A stretch of 64,000 bases of DNA from JAICXG01 sp036494545 (lineage in GTDB: Bacteria; Verrucomicrobiota; Verrucomicrobiia; Chthoniobacterales; UBA10450): the NCBI GenBank assembly GCA_036494545.1, contig DASXOB010000017.1:78352-142351 (forward strand), written 5' to 3'. This document shows positions 27,279 to 37,126 of this stretch, in pieces. The notes beneath the pieces were generated by a model. The model made no database searches. It was given only the letters and a program-made list of their open reading frames with translations, and had not been told where the DNA came from. The position numbers and the translations under genes are program-made. Numbering within the stretch: position 1 is the first letter of the stretch; every line of letters starts with the position of its first letter.

Positions 27279-29691
27279 CCTTCGTTTCGCCGTTCGACAA
27301 TTGTTGAAGTCGCCGGGTTTCACCTGCATCGCCTTGCTCACGCTCTCGTTAGGCATCGGTGCGAATACGGCGATCTTCAGTGTGGTCGACGCCATTCTGC
27401 TGCGGCCACTGCCATTTCCAAAGTCCGAGCAATTGGTCGCAGTTTGGGAAACGAACCCACAATCGGCGCAGCCGGCACAGGATCGCAACGAAGTCGCGGC
27501 TGGAAATTTCTTCGATTGGTGCGCGCACGGCGAATGGTTCGACGGCCTTTCAGCTCTCTATTACACCAGCCTTAATTTCACGGGAACGAACGAGCCAGAG
27601 AGAATTCAGGGCGCGTTTGTCACGACCGATTTATTTCAAACCCTGGGCGTGCAGCCGGTGCTTGGCCGCAACTTTTCCAGCGAGGAAAAAAATATCGGAG
27701 CCGCGCGGGTGGCGATTATCAGCGATGCATTGTGGAAGCGACGCTTCGGCTCAGACGCGAAGATCGTGGGGAAAAGCGTTCTGCTGAGCGGCAATCCAAC
27801 CACGGTCGTCGGCGTTCTGCCGGCGAATTTTAAACTGCAATTTCCGGCGAAAATGCAGGTCGACATTTGGGTGCCAATGCGGCTCGACGCGGCGAACTCC
27901 GCGGATCGTAAGTCGCATTACCTTTACGTTTTGGGCCGACTGAAAAGCGGCGTCTCCATTGCCGCGGCGCAAACGGGAATGAGCGAAATCGCCGCGCAGC
28001 TGCAAACGCGTTACTCCGAGACTAACGCAGGGTGGGGTGTTCGGCTCGTTTCGTTGCACGAGCAAATCGTCGGCAAAATGCAGCGGTATCTCTATGTCCT
28101 TTTCGGCGCGGTCGGCCTCGTGCTTTTGATCGCGTGCGCGAACGTCGCTAATCTCCTTCTCGTTCGCGCCGTCTCGCGACGACGAGAGATCGGCCTGCGG
28201 ATAGCTCTGGGCGCAAGTCGTGCGCGTCTCATTCGCCAGTTTCTCAGTGAAAGCATTTTGCTCTCGCTCCTCGGCGGTTCGTTAGGCCTGCTCGTCGCGC
28301 GTTGGAGCGTTGATGTTTTGGTCGCGTTGAGTCCGGCGGATATTCCGGATCTCAGTCATGTCGGACTGCAAACGCCCGTGTTGATTTGGGCTTTAGTCGT
28401 CGGCCTTGCCACCGGCGTTTTCATGGGTCTCGCACCGGCGTGGCAAGTAACCAAGCCCGAGATCAACGACGTTCTGAAAGAGAGCGGAGGACGGAGTGTG
28501 CAAAGCGCGGGCCACCGCAGTCTCTATCTTTTTGTCATGGGCGAAGTCGGACTCGCGCTCGTCCTCCTCATCGGTGCGGGTCTCATGCTGCGGACGGTGG
28601 CTCATCTGCAACAAGTCAATCCCGGCTTCGACGCGAAGAACCTCCTGACGATGAACCTTTCGCTGCCGCGGCAGAAATATCACACCGGCGCGCAGACGAA
28701 CCTTTTCTTCGAACAACTTCTGGCGCGTGCTCGCGCGTTGCCGGGGATCGAATCGGCCGGCGGTGTCGATCCTTTACCCTTGAGCAACAGCAATGGCAGC
28801 ACCGGTTTTGTCATTGAAGGAAGCGCAATCCTCTCAACCGCCAATCGGCCGGAAGCCGATCAGCGAACGGTCATTGGCGACTATTTCGCTGCCATGCGCA
28901 TCCCGATTTTGCACGGACGCGTTTTCACCGAAGACGATCGAGCCGATGCGCCGCGGCGCGTTGTGATTAACGAATCTTTCGCTCGCCGCTACTGGCCGAA
29001 CGGTGGTGCCGTCGGGAAACGCCTCGGCTTCGACGACGGCCCGCAACAGAGTTGGTGGGAAATCATCGGCGTTATCGGCGACGTAAAACATGAGCGGCTC
29101 GATGTCGCAACGAAGCCGGAAGTCTATTTCGTCGCGGCGCAGTCTCCCACCAACTTCATCACTCTGGTCGTGCGGACCGCGACGGATCCAACGCCGATGA
29201 TCGCGGCTATGCGGCGGCAAGTCCTGGCCGTCGATCCCGATCAACCGGTCTTCGACATCATGACCATGGAACAGCGAATCGCCGCCGCGATCGCACAAAG
29301 CCGCTTTGTCACGTTGTTGCTCAGCATCTTTGCCGGATTGGCGGCATTGCTCGCTGCGATCGGAATTTATGGCGTGATGGTATACGTCGTCGCACAACGC
29401 ACACGCGAGATTGGCATTCGCATGGCGCTCGGCGCTCAGCGCGCGCAGGTGCTCGCGCTGGTTTTGCGTCAAAGCCTGACCGTTGTGCTGATCGGTCTCG
29501 CAATCGGACTGATCGCCGCGTTCGCCTCAACGCGGTTGCTCGCGAGCTTACTCTTTGGCGTCGGTGCGAACGATGTTTCCACTTACGCGATTGTCTCCTT
29601 CTTGTTAGGCGGGGCGGCTTTCCTCGCCAGTTACATCCCGGCGCGCCGCGCCATGCGCGTCGATCCCATCGTCGCACTTCGAAATGAATAA
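27271..29691 (+). CDS. ADOP-type permease (WETNPQSAQPAQ copy)
   Basis: 806 aa from ATG 27271. A longer frame back to 27181 lies wholly within the upstream gene and is rejected. N-terminus MNDLRFAVRQLLKSPGF; TM1 LTLSLGIGANTAIFSVVDAI carries a 9-mer at 27346 that codes SLG. First FtsX core LLIACANVANLLLVRAVSRR near residue 285, loop RARLIRQFLSESILLSLLGG; second FtsX loop GVMVYVVAQRTREIGIRMALGAQ near 699. It ends ARRAMRVDPIVALRNE. It is bounded by 8-base stop/start overlaps on both sides. Words at 27346 and 28279; TTGTTAGGC at 29602. Confidence 0.95.
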   Translation: MNDLRFAVRQLLKSPGFTCIALLTLSLGIGANTAIFSVVDAILLRPLPFPKSEQLVAVWETNPQSAQPAQDRNEVAAGNFFDWCAHGEWFDGLSALYYTSLNFTGTNEPERIQGAFVTTDLFQTLGVQPVLGRNFSSEEKNIGAARVAIISDALWKRRFGSDAKIVGKSVLLSGNPTTVVGVLPANFKLQFPAKMQVDIWVPMRLDAANSADRKSHYLYVLGRLKSGVSIAAAQTGMSEIAAQLQTRYSETNAGWGVRLVSLHEQIVGKMQRYLYVLFGAVGLVLLIACANVANLLLVRAVSRRREIGLRIALGASRARLIRQFLSESILLSLLGGSLGLLVARWSVDVLVALSPADIPDLSHVGLQTPVLIWALVVGLATGVFMGLAPAWQVTKPEINDVLKESGGRSVQSAGHRSLYLFVMGEVGLALVLLIGAGLMLRTVAHLQQVNPGFDAKNLLTMNLSLPRQKYHTGAQTNLFFEQLLARARALPGIESAGGVDPLPLSNSNGSTGFVIEGSAILSTANRPEADQRTVIGDYFAAMRIPILHGRVFTEDDRADAPRRVVINESFARRYWPNGGAVGKRLGFDDGPQQSWWEIIGVIGDVKHERLDVATKPEVYFVAAQSPTNFITLVVRTATDPTPMIAAMRRQVLAVDPDQPVFDIMTMEQRIAAAIAQSRFVTLLLSIFAGLAALLAAIGIYGVMVYVVAQRTREIGIRMALGAQRAQVLALVLRQSLTVVLIGLAIGLIAAFASTRLLASLLFGVGANDVSTYAIVSFLLGGAAFLASYIPARRAMRVDPIVALRNE

Positions 29692-32113
29692 TCTTCGCCA
29701 CGCCTTTCGCATGTTGCTGAAGTCGCCCGGCTTCAGCCTGATCGCCATTGCCACACTCGCGCTCGGCATCGGCGCCAACAGCGCCATTTTTAGCGTGGTC
29801 GACGCATTCCTGCTCCGGCCGCTGCCGTTCAAGAATCCGGACGAGATTGTCTTGGTCTGGGCTCGCTACGCGAATGATAGCGGGCCGGTACGGGGCAACG
29901 TTCATTCCTATCCCGACTTCGTCGATCTGCGCGACCAAAGTCAGAGCATCGCACTGGGTGCCTACGCCCGGGCGGAGACCCTCCTTAAGTACGGCGACCA
30001 AGACGTGAAGGACATCAACGGCGTCGCCATCACTCCGGAAGTGTTCGATGTCCTGGGCGTGTCGCCCTTCCTTGGCCGCGCCTTTACCAGGGATGATGTC
30101 AAGAACGACCGCGTTGTGGTTCTAACCTATCCGTTTTGGAAGAGCGCGTTTGCCGGTGATCCGAAAATTATTGGCCAGCAGGTCATGATGTCGGGGCGAC
30201 CGTACACCGTCATCGGCGTGATGCCGCCGGGGTGGAAACTCCCGGTCGAAGATGAGCATATCGATTACGCGCTGCCGCTCGAGTATTTGCACGCGCAAGA
30301 GCTGGATAATCGCGGCTCGCATTATCTCAATGTCGTTGGCCGTTTGAAACCGGGCGTGCAGCTAAAAACAGCTGAAGCGGAACTGACCGCGATCGCGAGC
30401 CGGCTTTCGAAGCAGTATCCCGAAACCAACTTGAATTTCACCAGCTGCGCCGTGGTCACGTTGCACTCCGACGTCGTGGGTGACGTGCGTCCGGCGTTGC
30501 TCGTTCTTTTCGGCGCGGTCGCGCTGGTGCTTTTGATCGCGTGCGCGAACGTCGCGAATCTTCTTCTTGCCCGGGCGGCGGCGCGCAGCCGCGAGATCGC
30601 GATTCGGACTGCGCTGGGGGCGAACCGCGCACAACTCGTTAGGCAACTGCTTTGCGAGAGCCTGCTCCTTGCCATTGTCGGCGGCAGCGCGGGCTTGCTG
30701 CTGGCGTGGTGGGGACTCGACCTCTTGAATTCGTTAGGCGTGAACGGTCTGCCGCATCTCGGCGCGATTCGCATCAACACTTCCGTCTGCGCCTTCACCT
30801 TTGTCGCGGCCATGGCCAGTACGCTGCTCTTTGGGCTCGCGCCTGCGCTGCAAATCTCGGGTTCCGATGTGAACGAAGCGTTGCAAAGTAGTAGCAAAGG
30901 AAACGCCGGCGGTTTGCGCATGAGTCGCACGCGTGCACTGCTCGTCGTCTCGCAGGTTTCGCTCTCGCTTCTTTTACTCGTGGGCGCCGGTTTGCTGATC
31001 AAGAGTTTTCTCAACCTGCGCGCGACCGATCCCGGGTTTGATTCGACTCGGCTCATGACGATTTCGATCGATCTGCTGCGCATTCGTTATCCCGAAATCG
31101 ATCAGCAGATCCGCGCGTGGGACGCGATCATGCAAAAGCTCGCGGCCATTCACAGCGTGGAATCAGTTGGCGGAGCGACTCCGCTTCCGCTCGGTCCAAG
31201 CAGCTGGAGCAAAGCGTTCATGGTCAGCGGAGCGGCTCCGCGCGCGCCCGGCGACCACCCGCGCGCCGGTTGTCTGCTGGTTGAGCCAGATTACTTCAAG
31301 ACGATGAGGATTCCGGTGTTGCAAGGCCGCGCCTTTACCAACGTCGACACAAAAGATTCGCCGCTGGTAGTGATGATTAACCAATCCTTCGCCCGGAAAT
31401 TTTTTCCCAACCGCAATCCGATCGGACAGCAGGTGATGGTTGATCAGAATGAGAACAACGTGGCGGTGGCGGCGCGTGAGGTTGTCGGCATCGTGGCCGA
31501 TACCCGACACGACGCACTGGCCGCGCCGCCAGCACCGGAACTCTATGTTCCGCTTTCGCAGGACGCCAATCGCAGCCTCGACATCGTCTTGCGGGTCGCC
31601 TCGTCGGATTTGGCCAGCCTCAACGCCGATGTGAAACGCGCCCTCCACGAAGTCGATAAGGATCTTTACGTTCCTCCGCTCGAGCCGATGTCGAGCATTC
31701 TCGGAAGGCATCTGACCACACCACGGTTCAACATGATGCTGCTCGCAATCTTCGCCGGCGTGGCAATGCTCCTGGCCGCCATTGGCATTTACGGCGTTAT
31801 CGCCTACACCGTCACCCAGCGCACTCGCGAGATCGGGATCCGAATGGCGCTCGGCGCGCAACGCAGGCAGATGTTGCAAATGATTTTGCGGCAAAGCCTA
31901 ACGCTGGTCGCGATCGGACTAACGAGTGGTTTTATCATCGCGCTCGCCGCCACCCGCGTGATGCGAACGCTCCTGTACGGCGTCGGTGCGAACGACGTTT
32001 CCACCTACGCGACCGTTTTCCTGTTGTTAGGCGGCGCGGCGTTGCTTGCCAGCTACATCCCGGCGCGTCGCGCCATGAAAGTCGATCCAATGATTGCATT
32101 GCGTTATGAATGA
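29684..32113 (+). CDS. ADOP-type permease, sister of the 20038 copy
   Basis: 809 aa, the same length as the copy at 20038, with the same C-terminus (AMKVDPMIALRYE) and the same AARSREI, LQIS and SQVSLSLLLLVGAGLLIKSF segments. N-terminus MNNLRHAFRMLLKSPGF. First FtsX core near residue 283, second (GVIAYTVTQRTREIGIRMALGAQ) near 703. The second periplasmic domain is specific (LPLGPSSWSKAFMVSGAAP). Both ends use 8-base stop/start overlaps. Words at 30636 (LVRQLL loop) and 30731 (SLG); near-words GCCTAACGC and GACTAACGA lie close together around 31896-31926, and TTGTTAGGC at 32024. Confidence 0.95.
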   Translation: MNNLRHAFRMLLKSPGFSLIAIATLALGIGANSAIFSVVDAFLLRPLPFKNPDEIVLVWARYANDSGPVRGNVHSYPDFVDLRDQSQSIALGAYARAETLLKYGDQDVKDINGVAITPEVFDVLGVSPFLGRAFTRDDVKNDRVVVLTYPFWKSAFAGDPKIIGQQVMMSGRPYTVIGVMPPGWKLPVEDEHIDYALPLEYLHAQELDNRGSHYLNVVGRLKPGVQLKTAEAELTAIASRLSKQYPETNLNFTSCAVVTLHSDVVGDVRPALLVLFGAVALVLLIACANVANLLLARAAARSREIAIRTALGANRAQLVRQLLCESLLLAIVGGSAGLLLAWWGLDLLNSLGVNGLPHLGAIRINTSVCAFTFVAAMASTLLFGLAPALQISGSDVNEALQSSSKGNAGGLRMSRTRALLVVSQVSLSLLLLVGAGLLIKSFLNLRATDPGFDSTRLMTISIDLLRIRYPEIDQQIRAWDAIMQKLAAIHSVESVGGATPLPLGPSSWSKAFMVSGAAPRAPGDHPRAGCLLVEPDYFKTMRIPVLQGRAFTNVDTKDSPLVVMINQSFARKFFPNRNPIGQQVMVDQNENNVAVAAREVVGIVADTRHDALAAPPAPELYVPLSQDANRSLDIVLRVASSDLASLNADVKRALHEVDKDLYVPPLEPMSSILGRHLTTPRFNMMLLAIFAGVAMLLAAIGIYGVIAYTVTQRTREIGIRMALGAQRRQMLQMILRQSLTLVAIGLTSGFIIALAATRVMRTLLYGVGANDVSTYATVFLLLGGAALLASYIPARRAMKVDPMIALRYE

Positions 32114-34517
32114 TTTCCGTCTTGCTTTCCGTCAGCTCGCCAAATCGCCCGGCTTCGCCTGCGTCGCTGTCCTCACCCTCGCTCTCGGAATCGGAGCGAA
32201 CACGACCATCTTTTCCGTCATAAACGCCGTTCTCCTGCGGCCGCTTCCATACCCGGATTCCGATCGCCTCGTTGTGCTGGAGGAGAGTGATGCCAACCAG
32301 CCGGAGATCTCCGTCTCTTTTCCCGATTATCTCGACTGGAAGAAAGACAATCACGTTTTCACCCATCTCGCCGTCTCGCAGCGTAACTCCTATAGCTTGA
32401 GCGGCGTGCCGGGGCGTCAGGCGGAACAGGTTTCCGGAGCGCTCGTCACCGCGAACTTTTTTGAAGCCATCGGTCTTAAGGCTGAGATTGGCCGAGTTTT
32501 CAACGAAGCGGAAGATCGGGTCGGCGGTCCCGCGCTGGCAGTGATCAGCGATCAATTGTGGGAACGCGTTTTCCAGCGCGACCCGCATGTGCTCGGACGT
32601 TCGCTCAACTTCAGTGGAGAGCTTGCCACTGTTGTTGGCGTAATGCCGCCACAGATGTTTTCACCGCGCACGGTCGAGGTTTGGTTGCCGCTCCTGCGCC
32701 ACTCCAATCAAATGAGCTGGCAGACGCGAGACAATCATCCCGGCTTATTTGGTTGGGGGCGCTTGAAACCCGGGATCACGATCGAGCAGGCGCAGGCCGA
32801 CATGAACACGATCGCGGCCCGGCTCGAAAAAGCCTATCCGAAATCGAACAGCAAAGTCGGGGCACACGTTGTCGAGTTGCTTGAGAATCAGGTCGGGCAA
32901 TATCGGCAAAGTCTGCGCCTGCTCTTCGCTGCGGTGGCGGTGGTATTGCTCATCGCTTGCGCCAATCTCGCCAATCTTCTCGCGGCGCGTGGGGCAGGGC
33001 GCTCACGCGAGTTCGCGATCCGGATCGCGATTGGCGCAAGCCGTTGGCAAATCGTTAGGCAACTCCTGATCGAAAGTCTCGTTCTCGCGCTCCTCGGTGG
33101 ATTCCTCGGGCTTTGCCTGGCTGCCTGGGGTCGCGACTTCCTGGGGCTGTTGTTACCGCACGATTCAAAACGTTTCAGCGAGACCCGGCTCGATGGTTGG
33201 GTGTTGCTTTTCACCGGTCTGCTTGCGGTCGTGACCAGTGTCGTTTTTGGCCTCTGGCCGGCTTGGAATGCGTCGCGCTCCAATGCGCAAATGGCGCTCA
33301 AAGCCGGTGCGCACGGCAGTTCCGACGCGCCCGCTGCGCGGCGTTCGCGTGAACTGCTTATCGTCGCGGAAGTCGCACTCACCTTGATGTTGCTGAGCGC
33401 GGCGGCGCTGGTTCTGCAGAGCTTCAAGAAGGCGACGTCACTGTCGTTAGGCTATGAGGCACAGCATCTCCTGACTGCGCGCGTTGAGCTGCCCGATGCG
33501 GATTACAACACTCCGAAAGCGCTCAACTTTTCCACCAGCGTGCTCGAGAAGCTGCGCGCCATTCCTGGCGTGCAGCGGGCGACGATCGCGACCAACCCGC
33601 CGCTAATGACCGGCTGGCAAACCGGCTTTCTCCCCGAAGGCATGGCTGAGCCTCCACCCGGACAGTTGCCCTCGTTCGAAATGAGCGTGATCGAAGGCGA
33701 TTATTTCGCGACGTTAGGCACGCCGATTTTGCGCGGGCGGACTTTCACTCCAGAGGATAACAAGAACGCTCCGCGCGTTCTGATCGTCGATCAGCTTTTC
33801 GCCGAGCGTTATTTCCCCGGGAAGGACCCATTGGGTAAACGCGTCCGCATGCAGACCGATGAGCATGGACGAAATATGCTCACCATCGTCGGCGTCGTGC
33901 CGCACTTGAAGGTTTACGGCTTTGAGGAGCCAGTCGGACTTCCGCAGGCCTACGTTCCGCAACGGCAAATCGCGCAAACCAGTCTCGTCCTCCTGCTACG
34001 GAGTTCGTTAGGCGAGAAAGGCCTCGAGCGCACGATTCATCAAGTCGTCGCATCGGTCGATCCAACCCAGCCAGTCTTTGAATTTCGCACCATGGAGACG
34101 CGCGTCGCGGAAACCTGGACAACGCCGCGTCTCATGGCTTTTCTTCTCGCGATTTTTTCCGGACTCGCGCTCGTTCTGGCGATCGTTGGCATTTACGGGG
34201 TGATGGCTTACAACGGCCAGCGCCGGACCCGCGAAATCGGCGTCCGCCTCGCGCTCGGTGCGCGTCGTCGCCAGATCACAGGCATGATGTTAGGGCAGGG
34301 AGCCCGGTTGCTGGGCTTTGGCCTAACGATTGGCCTGATCGGGATGTTGGCCGTCTCGCGCGTCATGCGCAGCCTGCTTTTCGAAGTCAACGTCGCGAAC
34401 CCAGCCATCTATCTTGCCGTCGGCATTGTCCTGGCCGGCGCCACGCTCGTCGCCTGCTGGATCCCGGCGCATCGCGCCTCGCGCGTCGATCCGATCGTCA
34501 CCTTGCGCACGGAATGA
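32106..34517 (+). CDS. ADOP-type permease, EFAIR subgroup
   Basis: 803 aa from ATG 32106, which overlaps the upstream stop by 8 bases. N-terminus MNDFRLAFRQLAKSPGF. The first FtsX core LLIACANLANLLAARGAGRS (near residue 281) followed by REFAIRIAIGASRWQIVRQLL, the FNEAEDR motif in the first periplasmic domain, and the linker KAGAHGSSDAPAARRSRELL mark a subgroup shared with the copy at 39549. Second FtsX loop GVMAYNGQRRTREIGVRLALGARRRQ near 697. It ends AHRASRVDPIVTLRTE. Exact words at 33052, 33444, 34005 and 34321, plus ACGTTAGGC at 33711. Confidence 0.95.
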   Translation: MNDFRLAFRQLAKSPGFACVAVLTLALGIGANTTIFSVINAVLLRPLPYPDSDRLVVLEESDANQPEISVSFPDYLDWKKDNHVFTHLAVSQRNSYSLSGVPGRQAEQVSGALVTANFFEAIGLKAEIGRVFNEAEDRVGGPALAVISDQLWERVFQRDPHVLGRSLNFSGELATVVGVMPPQMFSPRTVEVWLPLLRHSNQMSWQTRDNHPGLFGWGRLKPGITIEQAQADMNTIAARLEKAYPKSNSKVGAHVVELLENQVGQYRQSLRLLFAAVAVVLLIACANLANLLAARGAGRSREFAIRIAIGASRWQIVRQLLIESLVLALLGGFLGLCLAAWGRDFLGLLLPHDSKRFSETRLDGWVLLFTGLLAVVTSVVFGLWPAWNASRSNAQMALKAGAHGSSDAPAARRSRELLIVAEVALTLMLLSAAALVLQSFKKATSLSLGYEAQHLLTARVELPDADYNTPKALNFSTSVLEKLRAIPGVQRATIATNPPLMTGWQTGFLPEGMAEPPPGQLPSFEMSVIEGDYFATLGTPILRGRTFTPEDNKNAPRVLIVDQLFAERYFPGKDPLGKRVRMQTDEHGRNMLTIVGVVPHLKVYGFEEPVGLPQAYVPQRQIAQTSLVLLLRSSLGEKGLERTIHQVVASVDPTQPVFEFRTMETRVAETWTTPRLMAFLLAIFSGLALVLAIVGIYGVMAYNGQRRTREIGVRLALGARRRQITGMMLGQGARLLGFGLTIGLIGMLAVSRVMRSLLFEVNVANPAIYLAVGIVLAGATLVACWIPAHRASRVDPIVTLRTE

Positions 34518-34525
34518 AAGCCAAC

Positions 34526-34534
34526 GCCTAACGA
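34526..34534 (+). repeat. GCCTAACGA word in a 46-base intergenic gap
   Basis: Exact word between two permeases, 29 bases before the next ATG. Nothing else is recognisable in this gap. Confidence 0.8.
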
Positions 34535-34563
34535 CACCAGAAATATGTTAACTGCTCCACCTT

Positions 34564-37011
34564 ATGAATGATCTCCGCTACGGCACGCGCCTGCTGGTCA
34601 AGTCCCCCGGTTTCACCACCGTCGCGGTCCTGGCGCTCGCCCTCGGGATTGGCGCCAACACCGCCATGTTCAGCGTGGTGAACGCCATCCTTCTTCGTCC
34701 GCTTCCTTTTCCGGAGAGCAACCGCCTAACGATGGTTTGGCAAACCAATTCGGCGGTCGCGAAAATGGGTTTCCCGCTCGCGCCCACGAGTGTGCCTGAT
34801 TTCCAGGATTGGCGGACGCAGGGCAAGAGTTTCGAGGCGCTCTCCGCGCTCGAAGGTTGGTCGTCCAATCTCACCGGTCTGGACGAAGCCAAGCGCATCG
34901 ATGGCGCACGAGTTTCGGCAAACCTTTTCTCGCTTCTCCGCGTCCAGCCGCTTCTCGGACGCGCCTTCGTCGCGGGGGAAGATCAACTCGGGAAAAACCA
35001 CGTCGTCCTGCTAAGCTATTCTCTCTGGCAGACGCGCTTCGGCGGCGATCGCGCGATCCTCGGACGCAAGCTGATCCTTGACCAGGAGCCGTACACCGTC
35101 GTGGGCGTCATGCCGCCGGAGTTCAATTTCCCGAGCGAGACTGGCGCGCCCGCCTACATGGGATTTGGACCGCGCTGTGAAGCCTGGACGCCTTTCGCCC
35201 CCGATGCAGAGCGAGTGAGAAATCGGGGGGCGCACAATCTCGCCGTCATCGCCCGACTGAAATCTGGCGTGAGCGTGACGACAGGGCAGGCCGAGATGCA
35301 CACGCTGGCGGCACGTTTCGGCCAGCAGTTTCCAGCCACGAACAAGGATTGGGATATCCAGCTGGTTTCGCTGCAAAAACAGGCCGCCGCCGGAAGCGAG
35401 CGCACGCTCACCGTCCTGATGGGTGCAGTTGGCTGCATCCTGCTCATCGCCTGCGCCAACGTGGCCAACCTGCTTCTGGCCCGGGGACTCGGCCGTCAGA
35501 AGGAGATCGCCATCCGGCGCGCTCTCGGGGCCAGCCGCTGGCGAATCCTGCGTCAACTTCTCAGCGAAAGTATTCTCCTTGCGCTCGGCGGCGGTTTGTT
35601 AGGCATTTTCTTCGCCATTTGGGGAAGCGATCTACTCCTCGCTCTCGCGCCCGCGAGCCTGCCGCGCCTTGGCGAAGCCCGCATCGACGGCAGCGTTCTT
35701 CTTTTCACTTTCCTCGTCTCGCTCGCGACTGGTTTGCTCTTCGGCCTTGCTCCCGCATTGCAATCCTCGCGGGTTGGTCTGAGCGATAAGCTCAAGGAAG
35801 GCGATCGAGGCTCGACCGCCGGGCACGCGCGTTTGCGCAATAGCCTGATCGTTTCCGAAGTCGCGCTCGCCCTCATGCTCCTGATCGCGGCCGGACTTTT
35901 GATCGAAAGTTTCGCGCAGCTCATGCGCGTCCGTCCTGGCTTCAACCCCGACAAGGTTCTCACCTTCAACATCGCGCTGCCCGATAATCCCTATCGCGAT
36001 CACAAAAAAGCCGCCTCCTTTTTCGCCGACGTCGTTAGGCGAATCAAAGATCTTCCCGGCGTGAAATCGGTCTCGGCGAGCAACGCCCTGCCTTTAAGCG
36101 GCGCGGAAGAAGTAGACGAATTTGCCATCGAGGGCCATCCCGCGCCCAAGGCCGGCGAAACGCGAACCGCCAACTTCCGCTGGGTGACGCCGGAGTATTT
36201 CGAAACACTGCAAATTCCGTTGCAACATGGACGGAACTTCAACGAGCGCGACAAATGGGGCGCGCCGTCGGTGGCGATCATCGACCGAACCATGGCGCGT
36301 CTCTATTTCCGGGGGGCAAATCCGATCGGCCAGCGTTTCAAAGGCCGAAACGAAAGGAAAGAGCCGATCCTGCGCGAGATCGTCGGGATCGTCGGCGACG
36401 TGCGGCACAGCGCGCTCGATGCGAAACCTGCACCGCATATTTATTTTCCTGAAGCGCAGGAAGGCGTTGGCCTCATGACGCTCGCGGTGCGCAGCGCCGG
36501 CACCGAACCCGTCGCGCTTCTCCAGATGGTGCGCCGCGAAATCGCAAGCGTCGATCCTAACGTGCCGATCGCAGATGTTCGCACGATGGAAAAAATGGTT
36601 GCCGCTTCGGTGGCGCCGTGGCGTTTTACGATGGTACTGCTCAGCACCTTCGCGGTCGTAGCGCTTCTTCTCGCGAGTGTCGGTATCTACGGCGTCCTGG
36701 CTTATTCGGTGAATCAACGGCGCCGGGAGATAGGGATTCGGATGTCGTTAGGCGCGCAACGGCGCGACGTCTTGCAACTTTTCCTCAGCCAGGGAATGGC
36801 GATGACATTGTTAGGCATTGCCCTGGGATTGGGTGGAGCGTGGGCCGCGACGCGCGTCATGCGCAGCCTGCTCTATTCCGTCAGCCCGACGGATCCGTTC
36901 GTTTTTCTTGCCGTCCCGCTGACTTTCGCGTCCGTCGCCTTGCTTGCGAGTTTTTTTCCCGCGCACAAAGCGGCGCGGTTGAATCCAATCAGCGCCCTGC
37001 GCAGCGAATGA
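34564..37011 (+). CDS. ADOP-type permease with long first periplasmic domain
   Basis: 815 aa, N-terminus MNDLRYGTRLLVKSPGF, TM1 GANTAMFSVVNAILLRPLPFP. The first periplasmic domain has an insertion (PSETGAPAYMGFGPRCEAWTP region), which moves the first FtsX core (LLIACANVANLLLARGLGRQ) to about residue 292. The second FtsX loop GVLAYSVNQRRREIGIRMSLGAQ (about 708) has Ser for the usual Ala in ALGAQ. End PAHKAARLNPISALRSE. No Shine-Dalgarno is visible before the ATG (CCACCTTATG). Words at 34724 (LT), 36032 (VVRR), 36745 (SLG); TTGTTAGGC at 35596 and 36808. Confidence 0.95.
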   Translation: MNDLRYGTRLLVKSPGFTTVAVLALALGIGANTAMFSVVNAILLRPLPFPESNRLTMVWQTNSAVAKMGFPLAPTSVPDFQDWRTQGKSFEALSALEGWSSNLTGLDEAKRIDGARVSANLFSLLRVQPLLGRAFVAGEDQLGKNHVVLLSYSLWQTRFGGDRAILGRKLILDQEPYTVVGVMPPEFNFPSETGAPAYMGFGPRCEAWTPFAPDAERVRNRGAHNLAVIARLKSGVSVTTGQAEMHTLAARFGQQFPATNKDWDIQLVSLQKQAAAGSERTLTVLMGAVGCILLIACANVANLLLARGLGRQKEIAIRRALGASRWRILRQLLSESILLALGGGLLGIFFAIWGSDLLLALAPASLPRLGEARIDGSVLLFTFLVSLATGLLFGLAPALQSSRVGLSDKLKEGDRGSTAGHARLRNSLIVSEVALALMLLIAAGLLIESFAQLMRVRPGFNPDKVLTFNIALPDNPYRDHKKAASFFADVVRRIKDLPGVKSVSASNALPLSGAEEVDEFAIEGHPAPKAGETRTANFRWVTPEYFETLQIPLQHGRNFNERDKWGAPSVAIIDRTMARLYFRGANPIGQRFKGRNERKEPILREIVGIVGDVRHSALDAKPAPHIYFPEAQEGVGLMTLAVRSAGTEPVALLQMVRREIASVDPNVPIADVRTMEKMVAASVAPWRFTMVLLSTFAVVALLLASVGIYGVLAYSVNQRRREIGIRMSLGAQRRDVLQLFLSQGMAMTLLGIALGLGGAWAATRVMRSLLYSVSPTDPFVFLAVPLTFASVALLASFFPAHKAARLNPISALRSE

Positions 37012-37126
37012 AAACGCGTAAGGCAAGGCAAACGGGGGGTAGGGCGAGTTCGCGGCTCGCGGGGTTGATCCTTTTTTCCGCCGAACAAGACCGAGAATGC
37101 TGCAACTCCGAGGCTGGTGCTAGCTC
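37012..37126 (+). other. 115-base intergenic gap with weak terminator-like element
   Basis: A gap without the 9-mer. It has a 5-bp inverted repeat GCGAG/CTCGC (37044-37048 with 37056-37060) and a T6 run at 37072-37077, eleven bases after the stem. The stem is short and the T run distant, so an intrinsic terminator is only a weak suggestion. If real, it would split the array into two transcripts here. Confidence 0.25.

Noticed and set aside
31896..31926. Close pair of near-words GCCTAACGC and GACTAACGA as a hairpin or binding site.
   Set aside because: Both are in the same orientation and are one base off; they code LTLVAIGLTSG, a normal membrane segment.
37044..37077. Strong intrinsic terminator between the permeases at 34564 and 37127.
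   Set aside because: The stem is only 5 bp and the T run lies 11 bases away; kept only as a weak possibility.
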